NCBI RefSeq assembly: GCF_000346615.1
Contig: NZ_ANNU01000038.1
Location: 1-64,000, forward strand
Direction: 5' to 3'
DNA: 64,000 nucleotides
Source: Nafulsella turpanensis ZLM-10
GTDB lineage: Bacteria; Bacteroidota; Bacteroidia; Cytophagales; Cyclobacteriaceae
This document shows positions 35,201-44,774 of this stretch, one piece after another (the first letter of the stretch is position 1; every line of letters starts with the position of its first letter). The notes under the pieces are model-generated. The model saw only the letters and a list, made by a program, of their open reading frames with translations, did no database searches and was not told the DNA's origin. The position numbers and the translations under genes were made by a program.

Positions 35201-36340
35201 TCAGGAGGCAAAATACCCTTTCACTGCCTTTACCACCCGTGCTAAATCTTCCTTTGTTAAATTGGAACCCGAGGGCAAACACAGCCCTTTTTCAAAGAGG
35301 CATTCACTGCTGCCATCTCCGTAAAAGGGAGCAGTTGCGAACACCGGCTGCAGGTGCAGGGGCTTACAGAGCGGGCGTGCTTCAATATTTTCTTTTTCCA
35401 GGGCCAGACGAATCCTTTCCCTGTTAATGCCCTTTTCCTCTGCATCCTCAAGCAGAATGGCAGTGAGCCAGTGGTTGGAATAATAGTCAGCATGGGGTGC
35501 GATATGGAATTTGATTTCCGTCATGGCTGCAAAAGCTTCCTGATAGAAGAAAAAGTTTGCACGCCTTTGCACTATCCGCTCCGGCAGGATTTCCATTTGC
35601 CCGCGGCCAATCCCTGCACAGATGTTGCTCATCCGGTAGTTATAGCCGATATGCGAATGCTGGTAATGCGGAGCCGCATCACGAGCCTGGGTAGCCAGGA
35701 AACGGGCTTTCTTTATCCACTCCTCATTTGCTGATACCAGGGCGCCACCACCCGAAGTGGTAATAATTTTATTCCCGTTAAAGGAAAGAACACTCAGCGC
35801 TCCAAAGGTGCCCAGCGGCTGCCCTTTATAAGAAGAGCCCAAAGCTTCCGCCGCATCTTCCACCACCGGAATATCATAGCGGTCGGCAATTTCCATGATC
35901 CTATCCATTTGGGCAGGCATACCGTAGAGATGAACGATCATAATGGCCTTTGGCTTCTTCCCCTTTGCGATGCGGTCCTGAACGGCTTCTTCCAGCAGCT
36001 CCGGCGACATATTCCAGGTACTGCTTTCACTATCCACGAATACGGGCGTGGCGCCCTGGTAAGCAATGGGATTGGCCGAAGCAGAGAAGGTCTTGGACTG
36101 GCAGATGACTTCATCCCCTGCCTGCACCCCCAGGAGGATCAATGCCAGGTGAAGGGCCGCAGTGCCGGAGCTGAGAGCTGCTACATGTACTCCTCTTCCC
36201 AGGAAAGCGGCAATATCCTGTTCAAAACCATCCACATTCGGCCCCAGGGGGGCAATCCAGTTGGTATCGAAGGCTTCTTTTATATAAGATAACTCCTCCC
36301 CTCCCATGTGGGGGGAAGAAATCCAGATTTTACGGTTCAT
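35201..36340 (-). CDS. DegT/DnrJ/EryC1/StrS aminotransferase (PglE-like)
   Basis: A PLP enzyme (379 aa) that aminates a keto-sugar nucleotide. Family features are ISSPHMGGEELSYIKEAFDTNW (start region, two parts), the PLP pocket VAALSSGTAALHLALILLG (about 52-70), VVEDAAEALGSSYKG (about 156-170) with the active-site Asp, the internal-aldimine Lys in SFNGNKIITTSGGGALV (about 187-203) and GYNYRMSNICAGIGRGQ (about 230-246). Its start overlaps the end of the PglD-like gene by 11 nt. Together with PglD- and PglC-like genes it resembles the N,N'-diacetylbacillosamine pathway. The dehydratase of that pathway (PglF) is not in the window. Confidence 0.93.
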   Translation of the reverse strand: MNRKIWISSPHMGGEELSYIKEAFDTNWIAPLGPNVDGFEQDIAAFLGRGVHVAALSSGTAALHLALILLGVQAGDEVICQSKTFSASANPIAYQGATPVFVDSESSTWNMSPELLEEAVQDRIAKGKKPKAIMIVHLYGMPAQMDRIMEIADRYDIPVVEDAAEALGSSYKGQPLGTFGALSVLSFNGNKIITTSGGGALVSANEEWIKKARFLATQARDAAPHYQHSHIGYNYRMSNICAGIGRGQMEILPERIVQRRANFFFYQEAFAAMTEIKFHIAPHADYYSNHWLTAILLEDAEEKGINRERIRLALEKENIEARPLCKPLHLQPVFATAPFYGDGSSECLFEKGLCLPSGSNLTKEDLARVVKAVKGYFAS

Positions 36341-36959
36341 TTGTTGGCTGTTTTATAATCCTGGCCGGGTTCCCCACGGCAGTCACCCTATCCGGAATAT
36401 CCCGGATGACGACCGCCCCTGCTCCTATTGTGCACCAGCGTCCTATTTTCACCCCCGGGATTACCAAAGCCCCCGCTCCTACATAAGCACCCTCCCCAAC
36501 CTGCACGTTGCCGGATAATACCGCCCCGGGAGAAATATGCACAAAATTATCAATAAAGCAGTCATGGTCTACAGAAGCCCCGGTATTAATAATTACATGC
36601 GACCCAATATGAGCCGCTGCCTGGATAATGGCTCCCTGCATCACCACGGTTCCTTCTCCGATGCGGGCGGAAGGAGAAATAAGGGCGCTTGTATGCACAG
36701 CACTGCCAAAGGAGAACTGTAATTTCCCTGCAATCCGGGCACGCACCCGGTTATTCCCGATACTGACAAGCAGCGGAGCATCCAGTTCCTGTCCGCTAAA
36801 CTTCCCCAGCACTTTAATGCCATTGAGCGTCTCCAGCGCCGGATTATCATCGAAAATCCCCGACACCCTTATACCTGCACTTTGCAGTACATCAATAATT
36901 ACTTTGGCATGGCCGCTGGCGCCGTAGAGGTACATGCTTTGTCCTGAGTCTTGAGTCAT
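36330..36959 (-). CDS. PglD/NeuD-like sugar N- or O-acetyltransferase
   Basis: A protein (209 aa). The N-terminal Rossmann-like part YLYGASGHAKVIIDVLQSAG (about 11-30) is followed by a left-handed beta-helix (about 90-200) with SPSARIGEGTVVMQGAIIQ, GASVDHDCFIDNFVHISPG and GAYVGAGALVIPGVKIGRWCTIGAGAVV. The catalytic His motif DHDCFI is present. The closing VGNPARIIK is typical. It is arranged pglC-like, pglD-like, pglE-like in transcription order. Confidence 0.92.
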   Translation of the reverse strand: MTQDSGQSMYLYGASGHAKVIIDVLQSAGIRVSGIFDDNPALETLNGIKVLGKFSGQELDAPLLVSIGNNRVRARIAGKLQFSFGSAVHTSALISPSARIGEGTVVMQGAIIQAAAHIGSHVIINTGASVDHDCFIDNFVHISPGAVLSGNVQVGEGAYVGAGALVIPGVKIGRWCTIGAGAVVIRDIPDRVTAVGNPARIIKQPTNEP

Positions 36960-37096
36960 TAGCCTAGAGCCTCGTATCCTGAGAATTTCTTTTCCCTTGT
37001 AGTGGGAATTATATAAAAAATGTATTACTGCAATAAAAATTTCAACTCATTTTTATGTTTCCACACTTGTCCCGCTGCCCCTAAACTTCGGCATGA

Positions 37097-37657
37097 TCAC
37101 CACGCCTTCCTACAGGATACTTTCAGCATGGTCAGGAAGATAATTTTCAGGTCCAGGAGAAAGGAAACATTCTCCACATACCAGATATCATAACAGAGCT
37201 TTTCTTCCCAGCTAATGGTGTTTCGTCCGTTTACCTGAGCCCAGCCGGTAATGCCCGGGCGTACCTCATGCCTCCGCTGCTGCTCCATATTGTACAGTGG
37301 GAGGTATTCGACCAACAGAGGGCGGGGACCCACAAGGCTCATATCACCTTTCACTACATTCAGCAGCTGGGGGATTTCGTCCAGCGAATTTTTACGAAAA
37401 AAGCGACCAATGGTGGTCAGCCTTTCTTCATCGGGCAGCAGACTACCTTCACCATCCTTCCTGTCGTGCATGGTCTTAAATTTAATAATGCGGAAAATAC
37501 GGCCTCTCTTACCCGGGCGCTCCTGTAAGAAGAATGGGCTTCCGTTATTGGTTACCGTAAGCCCCAGCACGAGCAGCAAAAATACCGGCGATAATAAAAC
37601 GAGCGCCAGCAAGGCAAGGGAAAAGTCAATTAACCGCTTCAGGAGCCGTAGATACAT
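37097..37657 (-). CDS. PglC-like phosphoglycosyl transferase with frameshifted C-terminus
   Basis: A small membrane-bound sugar transferase (186 aa as read). An N-terminal reentrant helix with basic residues ([20 protein letters not shown], about 5-24) is followed by [11 protein letters not shown] (about 55-65), [20 protein letters not shown] (about 93-112) with the catalytic Asp-Glu pair, [14 protein letters not shown] and [13 protein letters not shown]. The reading ends VSCRKAW. In the next frame the sequence continues [18 protein letters not shown] to a stop at 37053, the usual end for this family. A 1-nt indel near 37108 is therefore likely. The catalytic core is intact, so the protein may still function. 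Confidence 0.88.
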   Translation of the reverse strand: MYLRLLKRLIDFSLALLALVLLSPVFLLLVLGLTVTNNGSPFFLQERPGKRGRIFRIIKFKTMHDRKDGEGSLLPDEERLTTIGRFFRKNSLDEIPQLLNVVKGDMSLVGPRPLLVEYLPLYNMEQQRRHEVRPGITGWAQVNGRNTISWEEKLCYDIWYVENVSFLLDLKIIFLTMLKVSCRKAW

Positions 37658-37709
37658 AAGAAGACAAACTAATATTCCCTAATTTAAAACTTAATGTGCA
37701 AAGTTCATT

Positions 37710-37878
37710 ATAATGATAACGTGAATGGTGGATTAAAATATTGCTACTGGTGGAGGCCCCTGATAAGAAAGTGTGAAAAATTTTAGGTATTGGAGCGGTT
37801 AAAAAACTCCACCTTTGAGAGAGGACACCTAGCCGAGACACCTTGCAGGGAACGACTGGTCGGGGCATCCGGCAAGCC
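37710..37878 (+). repeat. dispersed degenerate element, copy C
   Basis: Copy C carries ACGTGAAT (37719), AAAGTGTGAAAAATTTTAGG (37768-37787), TTGGAGCGGTTAAAAAACTCC (two overlapping pieces, 37790-37810) and GGACACCTAGCCGAG (37823-37837). The order matches copies A, B and D. The 3' block with AAGTACAGAGAA is missing, so this copy is truncated. Confidence 0.65.
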
Positions 37879-37919
37879 AGGATTAATCGCCAAACCACTA
37901 CCTTACGACATTTTCAGAA

Positions 37920-39164
37920 TTAGCTTTTCTTCTTCAGCACCTCCATGAACTCCTGGAGGGCCTTCTTAAACAGCTCTACTTCTTCCCTGGTATTGTAAGG
38001 GGCAAGCCCGATGCGAATCCAGCCTCCACCGGGGTTTACGCCCAACTTCTCCGCCATGGTGGAAGCATAGAAGTGGCCGTCGGCAATACACATCCGGTAG
38101 TTTTCTGCAAACCAGCGGCAGGCCTCCCGGGAATTTACCCCTTCTATGGTAAAAGCAAAAGTGGGTGTTTTCCTGACGCCTGCCGGTGCCCGGTACAGGT
38201 GGAGTCCAGGCAAACCTTCCAGAAAATGCTCCAGTTCCTGAGCCAGCTCCTGCTCCCAGGTATCAATGGCATGCATGCCGGATTGAAGTCGCTCCCTTCG
38301 GCTCGCCCCCTCTCCCAAACCTTCGATGAAAGAAATGGCTCCCAACAGGCCTGCAACAGCCTCGTGATTCTGAGTGCCGGTTTCCAGCTTATCGGGAATT
38401 TGCTGCGGGGCCGGCTGTAATTTATACACCGGCAGCTTTTCAAACAGTTCAGCAGAAAGCACTGCAATGCCAAGATGCGGCCCGAAAAACTTATAGGCGG
38501 AACAAAAGAGAATATCACAACCGAGTTCTTTAAAGTCGAGACTCAGGTGAGGAGCTGCATGTACGGCATCGGTAATGGTGACGGCATTTACTGCCTTCGC
38601 CCTGGCAATGATTTTCTCCGCATCCGTAACCGTGCCGGTAACATTAGAAGAGAGCCCTACCGCTACCAGCTTTGTCTTCTCCGTTATCAACTCATCCAGG
38701 TGGTCCTGCTCAAGGGTATAGGTCTCAGGGTTCAGCTTAATAAATTTCACCTTCGCACCACGGTCCTTCGCCAAGGTCAGCCAGGGGTCTACATTTGCCC
38801 GATGGTCCTGCTCCGTTACCACCACCTCATCCCCTTCTGTTATGAAGTGAGCAAGACTGCGGGCAATGGAAAAAGCCAGGCTGGTCATGTTCTGCCCGAA
38901 GGCTACTTCGGAAGGATGGCAGTTCAGAAAATCTGCAACGGCCATCCTTCCCTCATCCAGTAGTTTGTCGGTACGAATACTACTTGGAAAGGTGCCATGC
39001 AGATTGGCCATGCCTGCTGTGATATAGGTCAGCATGCCATTCACGCACTTTTGCACCATCTGAGTGCCACCGGGGCCATCGAAAAATATCAGCGGCTCTT
39101 CTGTGCCATTGTTTTGCAGGGCAGGAAACTGGGCGCGTATCTTTTGTATGGGAAAATGATTCAT
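37920..39164 (-). CDS. cysteine desulfurase-like class V aminotransferase
   Basis: A PLP protein (414 aa) with FFDGPGGTQMVQKCV (about 27-41), AFGQNMTSLAFSIARSLA (about 88-105), EQDHRANVDPWLTLA (about 118-132), TITDAVHAAPHLSLDF (about 195-210) and the PLP-binding Lys in FCSAYKFFGPHLG (about 219-231). This matches the cysteine-desulfurase-like protein family related to, but distinct from, IscS. The usual mobile Cys loop of IscS/NifS is not evident near the C-terminus, so sulfur transfer is unproven. It is monocistronic. Confidence 0.88.
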   Translation of the reverse strand: MNHFPIQKIRAQFPALQNNGTEEPLIFFDGPGGTQMVQKCVNGMLTYITAGMANLHGTFPSSIRTDKLLDEGRMAVADFLNCHPSEVAFGQNMTSLAFSIARSLAHFITEGDEVVVTEQDHRANVDPWLTLAKDRGAKVKFIKLNPETYTLEQDHLDELITEKTKLVAVGLSSNVTGTVTDAEKIIARAKAVNAVTITDAVHAAPHLSLDFKELGCDILFCSAYKFFGPHLGIAVLSAELFEKLPVYKLQPAPQQIPDKLETGTQNHEAVAGLLGAISFIEGLGEGASRRERLQSGMHAIDTWEQELAQELEHFLEGLPGLHLYRAPAGVRKTPTFAFTIEGVNSREACRWFAENYRMCIADGHFYASTMAEKLGVNPGGGWIRIGLAPYNTREEVELFKKALQEFMEVLKKKS

Positions 39165-39356
39165 TTTAGCTCAATTAAATATTTTTGTTTTCATTAGCCG
39201 AGTGATAGATACCGACCGCTAATGGAAGATGACCCTGAAGAAAAGGAGGTAAGCATTTCAGGGAACAGAGCTCCCTCATCAAAATCCAGTCCCTTTTCAG
39301 GTAAGCCTGCTCTGCCATAGTCCATTGAAATACATTAAGCAGGCAGGCCGTTATTT

Positions 39357-40097
39357 TTAGTACCATTCCCTTAAACGTACTTCAATATTGGGATTTTGCG
39401 ACTCAACCTTCTGCTTAAAGGCTTCCACATCGCTTCCTTTATAATGATAAGGATAAATAACTTCTGGTGCAAAAGCCAGCACACCTTCCGCTGCCTGTTG
39501 AATATCCATGGTATAAGGCAGGTTCATCGGCACGAAAGCGACATCAATATCTTTCAGCGCCCGCATTTCCGGAATAGCTTCTGTATCGCCGGAGATATAT
39601 ACTCTGGTACCATCAAAACTGAGCACATAGCCGTTACCCCTGCCCTTCGGGTGCCTGGAGTCAGAAGTTTCCGGAAGATTATACATGGGGATGGCTTCAA
39701 TTTGAATGCCTTCCCAGCTGGTCTGTTCGCCATTGGCTAAAACTTCCGGTTCAGGAATACTCAACTCCATCTCCCCCAACTTTTCCTTTACTGCTGCAGG
39801 CACAATAAAATCAGCCTTTTCTAAACTGAGCGCCTTCAGCGTTTCTTCATGCAGGTGGTCGCCATGAATATCGGTAATCAGCACCAGGTCCGGTTCCTTT
39901 ACTTCCTGGTAGCTCTTCCCTCCCCCATAGGGATCTACATAAATAGTCTTCCCCTGGTACTCCAACACGAGGGAACCATGCTGGATAGGGGTAATTATCA
40001 GCTCTCCCTGCCCGGTCTGGATGGTATCGGGCTGGGCATGCACTGGAAAGTGAAGCAGGAGAAGAATTGGGAGGATGAAAAACTTGTTCATAATCAA
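39357..40097 (-). CDS. periplasmic metallo-beta-lactamase-fold hydrolase
   Basis: A protein (246 aa) with a signal peptide (about 1-22, LPILLLLHFPVHAQ) and the metal motif ITDIHGDHLHEETL (about 74-87), which replaces the textbook HxHxDH by DIHGDHLH. Other metal-ligand candidates are at SRHPKGRGNGYVLSFDGTRVYISGDT (two parts, about 137-162) and YPYHYKGSD (about 217-225). It resembles the UlaG/UPF0173-type branch. Substrate unknown. The start may be the second Met (40091), because M-I-M-N-K is ambiguous. Confidence 0.87.
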   Translation of the reverse strand: MIMNKFFILPILLLLHFPVHAQPDTIQTGQGELIITPIQHGSLVLEYQGKTIYVDPYGGGKSYQEVKEPDLVLITDIHGDHLHEETLKALSLEKADFIVPAAVKEKLGEMELSIPEPEVLANGEQTSWEGIQIEAIPMYNLPETSDSRHPKGRGNGYVLSFDGTRVYISGDTEAIPEMRALKDIDVAFVPMNLPYTMDIQQAAEGVLAFAPEVIYPYHYKGSDVEAFKQKVESQNPNIEVRLREWY

Positions 40098-40669
40098 AAA
40101 AATTTGCTGGTGGTTTTAACAAAATAATAAATCTCTTTCGATTGTTTAACCTAAACCAGGGGCAAATAAATAACTATTTCACCCCCGGCAATCCGCTTTT
40201 TCTCCACTCTATAGGTTTGCCTACGGCTCCTGGAAGGCATGCAGTATAGCCTAAGGCAAAAAGCCCCGGGCTTACCCACTGGAATCAATCCCGCAAAACA
40301 TTAAAAACCAACCGATTAAACCCTTTACTTTGTTGAACTAATTGAATTTGTTTTTTAAATTTACTTAAACACAACTATCCGCCTATAAGGAATAGAAATT
40401 CTTTCCTTTTGGTGATTTTTACCGGCAGTCATGGCCGCTGCAGGGAGCAGTTAGTAAGAATGAAGCTCCTTGTCAAAGAGTATATCAGCTCTTTATTTTT
40501 GATTCGAAAGGGCTCTCCTCTCTGGTACTGCTTATTTCTACAGCAGGCGCTATGCATTGATTGATGAAAAAAGACACTGCCCTTCGGGAGCTGCTGCTTT
40601 TACCCGTACCGGTATACGGAATCAGTTCATCATCAAAAACCTACTGTCCATTTTAAAAACCTTACTATC
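40098..40669. other. intergenic region, nothing specific recognised
   Basis: About 570 nt between divergent genes, AT-rich around 40310-40400. Promoters for both genes should lie here, but I cannot assign boxes. No gene, repeat or strong hairpin is supported. Confidence 0.5.
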
Positions 40670-43600
40670 ATGAAAATTTTTTTTACTACACTCGGGTTGG
40701 GGAGCCTCATGCTGCTCTTTTTCAACCTGGATGGGCATGCCCAGCTGAGCCTTAACTGGGAAAAAACCATTGGCGGAAATCAGGATGACAATTTAAGCAG
40801 CGTAATTTTAACGCACGATGGAAATTACCTGCTGGCAGGCACCTCTTCTTCCAAGGTTTCCTACGAAAGAACGGCCGCCCATAAAGGAGGCAAGGATTAC
40901 TGGATTGTAAAAACAGATGCGCAGGGAAACATTATCTGGGACCATGCTTATGGTGGCCGCGGTGATGATGAGCTACATGCGGTACTGCCTACAGAAGATG
41001 GCGGCTTTCTGCTGGCCGGGAATTCCTCTTCCGGCATGTCGGGCGAAAAAGAGAGTCCCTCTCAGGGTGGAACGGATTACTGGCTGGTAAAGACTGATGC
41101 ATCTGGCAGATTGCTGTGGGAGCAGACCTATGGCGGAAACGCCGATGACCGGCTGCAGGCCATCACGCCTGCTCCGGGGGGTGGTTATCTTTTATCCGGC
41201 TATTCTGCCTCGGGTGTATCGGGTAGTAAGTCGGAGACTGGCAACGGCGGTACGGATTTTTGGGTCATCCGCATTGATGCCGAAGGCCTGTTACTGTGGG
41301 ATAAAACCTTTGGTGGAAGTGAAGATGAGCAACTGTTGGCTGCGACAGCCGCTCCCGACGGAAGTTTCCTGCTGGGGGGTACTTCACTCTCCGGTGTGGG
41401 CGGCGACAAAACCGAGGCCTCCAGGGGCGACATGGATTTTTGGGTCATCCGCATCGATGCAGCGGGCCGCCAGCTGTGGGACAGAACCCTTGGAGGCTCC
41501 GGTTACGACGGCTTACAGGCGGTAGAAGCTATTGAGGGAGGCGGTTTTTTAGTAGGCGGCTTCTCCCACTCCGATGCTTCCGGCGACAAAAGCCACAACC
41601 GGATCTCCGACCAGTATTACTATTCCGATTATTGGTTCCTTCGCCTGGATGAGCAGGGAAATATTCTCTGGGACAATACCCTGGGCGGCGAGGGCTACGA
41701 CCGGCTAACGGCTATTTTACCTGCTCCTGGCGGGGGCTATCTGCTCGGTGGCTACTCCTTCTCCAACTCCACGGCCTTTAAATCGGAAAATTCACAGGGA
41801 AGTTCGGATTACTGGCTCATAAAGGTAGACGAAAATGGCAAAAAGCTGTGGGACAAAGGTTTCGGCAGCGCCGGCTCCGACTTGCTGACGGATATGCTTA
41901 GCACTTCCAATGGCAGCTACCTGCTGGCAGGGTACTCCTGGGGCTATGCCTCGGGAGATAAATCTTCCGATAGAAGAGAAATATCCAGTGATTTCTGGAT
42001 CCTGGAGGTGGAAGAAAGTGAGGGCACCCCTCCTGTTCTTCCAAGGCCGGAGATAATGCTGGCATGGGATAAAGCCTATGCTCCCTCCCGTGGTTTAGGG
42101 CAGGGAGAATTAACTTCTGTAGCCGCTACGGCCGATGGCGGTTATTTGCTGGGCGAAACCACCGCTTTTAAAGCCGGCTTCTGGACCGATTACGGCATTA
42201 TAAAACTTGACGCTTCGGGCAACCAACTGTGGAGAAAAACCTACGGAGGAAACCAGCAGGAGGAACTAAGTGCGCTGGTGGCCCTGCCCGACGGGGGTTT
42301 CCTCCTGGCCGGCACTTCAAAATCGGGCATTTCCGGCGATAAGACGGAAGAAAACAGGAGCCGTCGCAATTACCCTGGTTTTGTGTATATGGGCCCGGAT
42401 TACTGGGTAATCCGCATTGATGCCGAAGGAAACAAGCTCTGGGACAAAACCTTTGGAAGTTCCGGGAATGATTATCTGATAGATGCTATCCCAACAGCTG
42501 ATGGAGGATTTTTACTTGGCGGACACTCCTTTGGTGGGGCCACGGCCGATAAAAGCGCGGTTGAGAGAGGCACCTGGGTGGTACGCATCGATGCCTATGG
42601 CAATAAGTTATGGGACAATGCCTTTAACGGTTCGGGCTCTGTTACTTTTACGTCCTTCACAGAAGCGGCTGACGGAAGCGGCTTTCTTTTAGGGGGAAGC
42701 ACTTTGGGAGGTGCAGATTCCCGGGGATCCTCGGATTACTGGGTGCTGCACATCGATCAGCAGGGCGAGCAGGTATGGGAAAGAACCTTTGGCGGAAAGG
42801 GTTTCGAACGGGTAGGTGCTCTGGCAGCCCCTGCCGAGGGAGGATTCCTGATTGGTGGTTCGTCGACCTCCGGGGCCTCGGGCGACAAATCCCAGGAGAA
42901 CAGGGGGCACAATGATTTCTGGGTGCTACGGGTTGATGCCTCCGGCAATATCCTGTGGGAAAAAACATTCGGGGGAAATTTATGGGACAATTTCCGGGAT
43001 ATGGTGGCAAGCCGGGACGGTGGATTTGTACTGGCCGGCGAATCCGTTTCTGAAATTTCCTACGAGAAAACAGAGGAAAGTAGAGGGCAAGCAGATTACT
43101 GGGCCCTGAAAATAGATGCTGAAGGTCATGTACAATGGGATAAAACCCTTGGGGGCAATGGCTTTGAAGAGCTGGTTAGTATAGCGGAAGCCCAGGACGG
43201 TGGTTTTCTTTTGACCGGCACCTCCAGGTCCGGGCTGTCCGGCGATAAATCAGCTGATGAGGAAGGAGAAACTGATTACTGGCTAAGCAAAATAACTGAA
43301 CCTTCGCAGGGAATGTTAAGCGGCGGCGGCAGGTTCGACTCTCCTGAAGGGGCTTATTTTCCCGAGCCTTTCATGCATGGCAGGGCTCAGTTTGGCCTTG
43401 GAGTTCGCAGCCAGGAATCGGGCAGCGTAAACGGAACCTTAAGCTTCCATTTACCGGAAGCCCTGCTGAACTTTCGTTCCCACCAGCTGGACTGGCTGGC
43501 CATAGCCGGAGAGAAGGCCATGCTCACAGGCAGCGGTATTTTAAACCGAGAAGAAGGCTACCGCTTTTTTCTTTCGGTGGATGACCGAAACCTAACTACC

Positions 43601-44071
43601 CGGGCGGCAAAAGATGCCTTCAGGCTTATGATCTGGGGCCCGGATGGTCGGATGGTCTATGATAACCAACGGGGAAACACCTGGTCTGTCCCTGCCACTA
43701 TCACCATCAGCGCCGGCAACATTAGCGTAATGCCACTCCAAACAAAGCATAAGGCGAAACAGTCAGGCAAGTGGCAACACCTCAGGCAGCAACCCGATAT
43801 CCGCACGGTTCTGGAAGGCTTCAAGGCGTACCCTATGCCGCTAAACCAGGAAGGTTTATGGCTGCTTTTTCCGGAGGCAAACCATACAAGGACGCTGAGA
43901 ATTGGCATTTACGATATGCAGGGAAAAGCCAGAGCACGTACCACTGTTCATTTAGGGCGCTCAGCCGAACAACACTTCTGGAAGCTTGACCACCAGGGCT
44001 GGCCTGCCGGTGTATACATCCTCCGCATCAGCGGCAATGGGTTGCTGCATCAGCAAAAATTGATAAAATAG
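40670..44071 (+). CDS. giant repeat protein, two predicted seven-blade propellers, T9SS-type tail
   Basis: A protein (1133 aa) with a signal peptide (about 1-25, ending GHAQ). It contains fourteen repeats of roughly 50-70 residues with the pattern W-x-K-T-x-G-G-x-x-x-D-x-L, then a-x-x-DGGFLLaG, a SGDKs turn and DYWvvriDaxG. Repeats 1-7 (about 28-445) and 8-14 (about 465-880) are separated by a Pro-rich linker EGTPPVLPRPEI. I infer two tandem seven-bladed beta-propellers. A beta-rich region follows (about 900-1030), then a C-terminal sorting-like domain (FKAYPMPLNQEGLWLLF to HQQKLIK). A surface adhesin or binding protein is likely. Confidence 0.85.
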   Translation: MKIFFTTLGLGSLMLLFFNLDGHAQLSLNWEKTIGGNQDDNLSSVILTHDGNYLLAGTSSSKVSYERTAAHKGGKDYWIVKTDAQGNIIWDHAYGGRGDDELHAVLPTEDGGFLLAGNSSSGMSGEKESPSQGGTDYWLVKTDASGRLLWEQTYGGNADDRLQAITPAPGGGYLLSGYSASGVSGSKSETGNGGTDFWVIRIDAEGLLLWDKTFGGSEDEQLLAATAAPDGSFLLGGTSLSGVGGDKTEASRGDMDFWVIRIDAAGRQLWDRTLGGSGYDGLQAVEAIEGGGFLVGGFSHSDASGDKSHNRISDQYYYSDYWFLRLDEQGNILWDNTLGGEGYDRLTAILPAPGGGYLLGGYSFSNSTAFKSENSQGSSDYWLIKVDENGKKLWDKGFGSAGSDLLTDMLSTSNGSYLLAGYSWGYASGDKSSDRREISSDFWILEVEESEGTPPVLPRPEIMLAWDKAYAPSRGLGQGELTSVAATADGGYLLGETTAFKAGFWTDYGIIKLDASGNQLWRKTYGGNQQEELSALVALPDGGFLLAGTSKSGISGDKTEENRSRRNYPGFVYMGPDYWVIRIDAEGNKLWDKTFGSSGNDYLIDAIPTADGGFLLGGHSFGGATADKSAVERGTWVVRIDAYGNKLWDNAFNGSGSVTFTSFTEAADGSGFLLGGSTLGGADSRGSSDYWVLHIDQQGEQVWERTFGGKGFERVGALAAPAEGGFLIGGSSTSGASGDKSQENRGHNDFWVLRVDASGNILWEKTFGGNLWDNFRDMVASRDGGFVLAGESVSEISYEKTEESRGQADYWALKIDAEGHVQWDKTLGGNGFEELVSIAEAQDGGFLLTGTSRSGLSGDKSADEEGETDYWLSKITEPSQGMLSGGGRFDSPEGAYFPEPFMHGRAQFGLGVRSQESGSVNGTLSFHLPEALLNFRSHQLDWLAIAGEKAMLTGSGILNREEGYRFFLSVDDRNLTTRAAKDAFRLMIWGPDGRMVYDNQRGNTWSVPATITISAGNISVMPLQTKHKAKQSGKWQHLRQQPDIRTVLEGFKAYPMPLNQEGLWLLFPEANHTRTLRIGIYDMQGKARARTTVHLGRSAEQHFWKLDHQGWPAGVYILRISGNGLLHQQKLIK

Positions 44072-44094
44072 GGCTCCGGTTTTTTTAATCCCTC

Positions 44095-44256
44095 AGAGCC
44101 TGTTTAAATTTATTGTTGATTTCGAAAGGCTTATATTTTGTGCGAAGGCAAAGCTCTTTTCTCAGGTAATAGCAGCGCTATTACCTGAGAAAAAGCCAAA
44201 GAAATCGTGCAAAATATTGATTTGTAATTCAAAATATAAATTTTTAAACAGGCTCT
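44095..44256. mobile_element. fold-back MITE-like element
   Basis: Terminal inverted repeats AGAGCCTGTTTAAA (44095-44108) and TTTAAACAGGCTCT (44243-44256) enclose about 160 bp. The two arms are alignable along their whole length and meet at a perfect 12-bp hairpin CTCAGGTAATAG/CTATTACCTGAG near the centre (44161-44189). If the ends are taken as GAGCC...GGCTC, TCA flanks both sides. It has no coding capacity and lies between the stop of the propeller gene and its probable terminator. Confidence 0.8.
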
Positions 44257-44305
44257 CAGAAAAAAAAGAAAACGACAGTTAGCAAAGTTTGTAGTTCTGA
44301 AACTG

Positions 44306-44338
44306 AAAAAGCAGCTCCGAAAACAGGGCTGCTTTTTT
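44306..44338 (+). terminator. intrinsic terminator, separated from its gene by the MITE-like element
   Basis: AAAAAGCAGC pairs with GCTGCTTTTTT around a 12-nt loop and is followed by T residues. The nearest upstream plus-strand gene ends 235 nt away. The rest of 44340-44774 is AT-rich and holds no supported gene. Confidence 0.8.
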
Positions 44339-44774
44339 AGTTTGCCTGTTTCGCAGAAAAAAGGAAACTTAAAGATCCACATCGAACCAGGTCAGCAGAA
44401 AAAAGAGGTTCTGGTACCTGATGTTGAGAATACTAATTTGCGACTATCTTAAGCGAATGCGTTAAAGCCCGGCCCAGGCTGAATTTTGGTTATATAATAT
44501 AATTTATACTAAAAAAAGTGTTACACCGCCAGGAAATAAAATTCGTATATTGCCATCATATTCATTTTTTTATTCTGTAACCAAGTAGTAAACACAGGAA
44601 GCAACCCCTATTCGTACGCCATCTAAGAACTTTCTTTCGAAATCTGTTCTCCGGCTCACTACGGACTTCCTGAATTAGCATCTCCCACCTTTAGCTGGTG
44701 TGACTGCTTTTATTTTTAGTAAAGACTTATGATGTTTTTATTCCCATATTTTTTTCCAACTAATCCTTTTTTTT

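Noticed and set aside
37920-39164. IscS-type cysteine desulfurase
   Set aside because: The fold and PLP Lys match, but the mobile catalytic Cys loop seen in the gene at 55401-56561 is not evident, so only the broader family name is used.
40200-40280. hairpin-like GC-rich stretch
   Set aside because: Pairing is short and interrupted and it lies upstream of both neighbouring genes, so no terminator call is justified.
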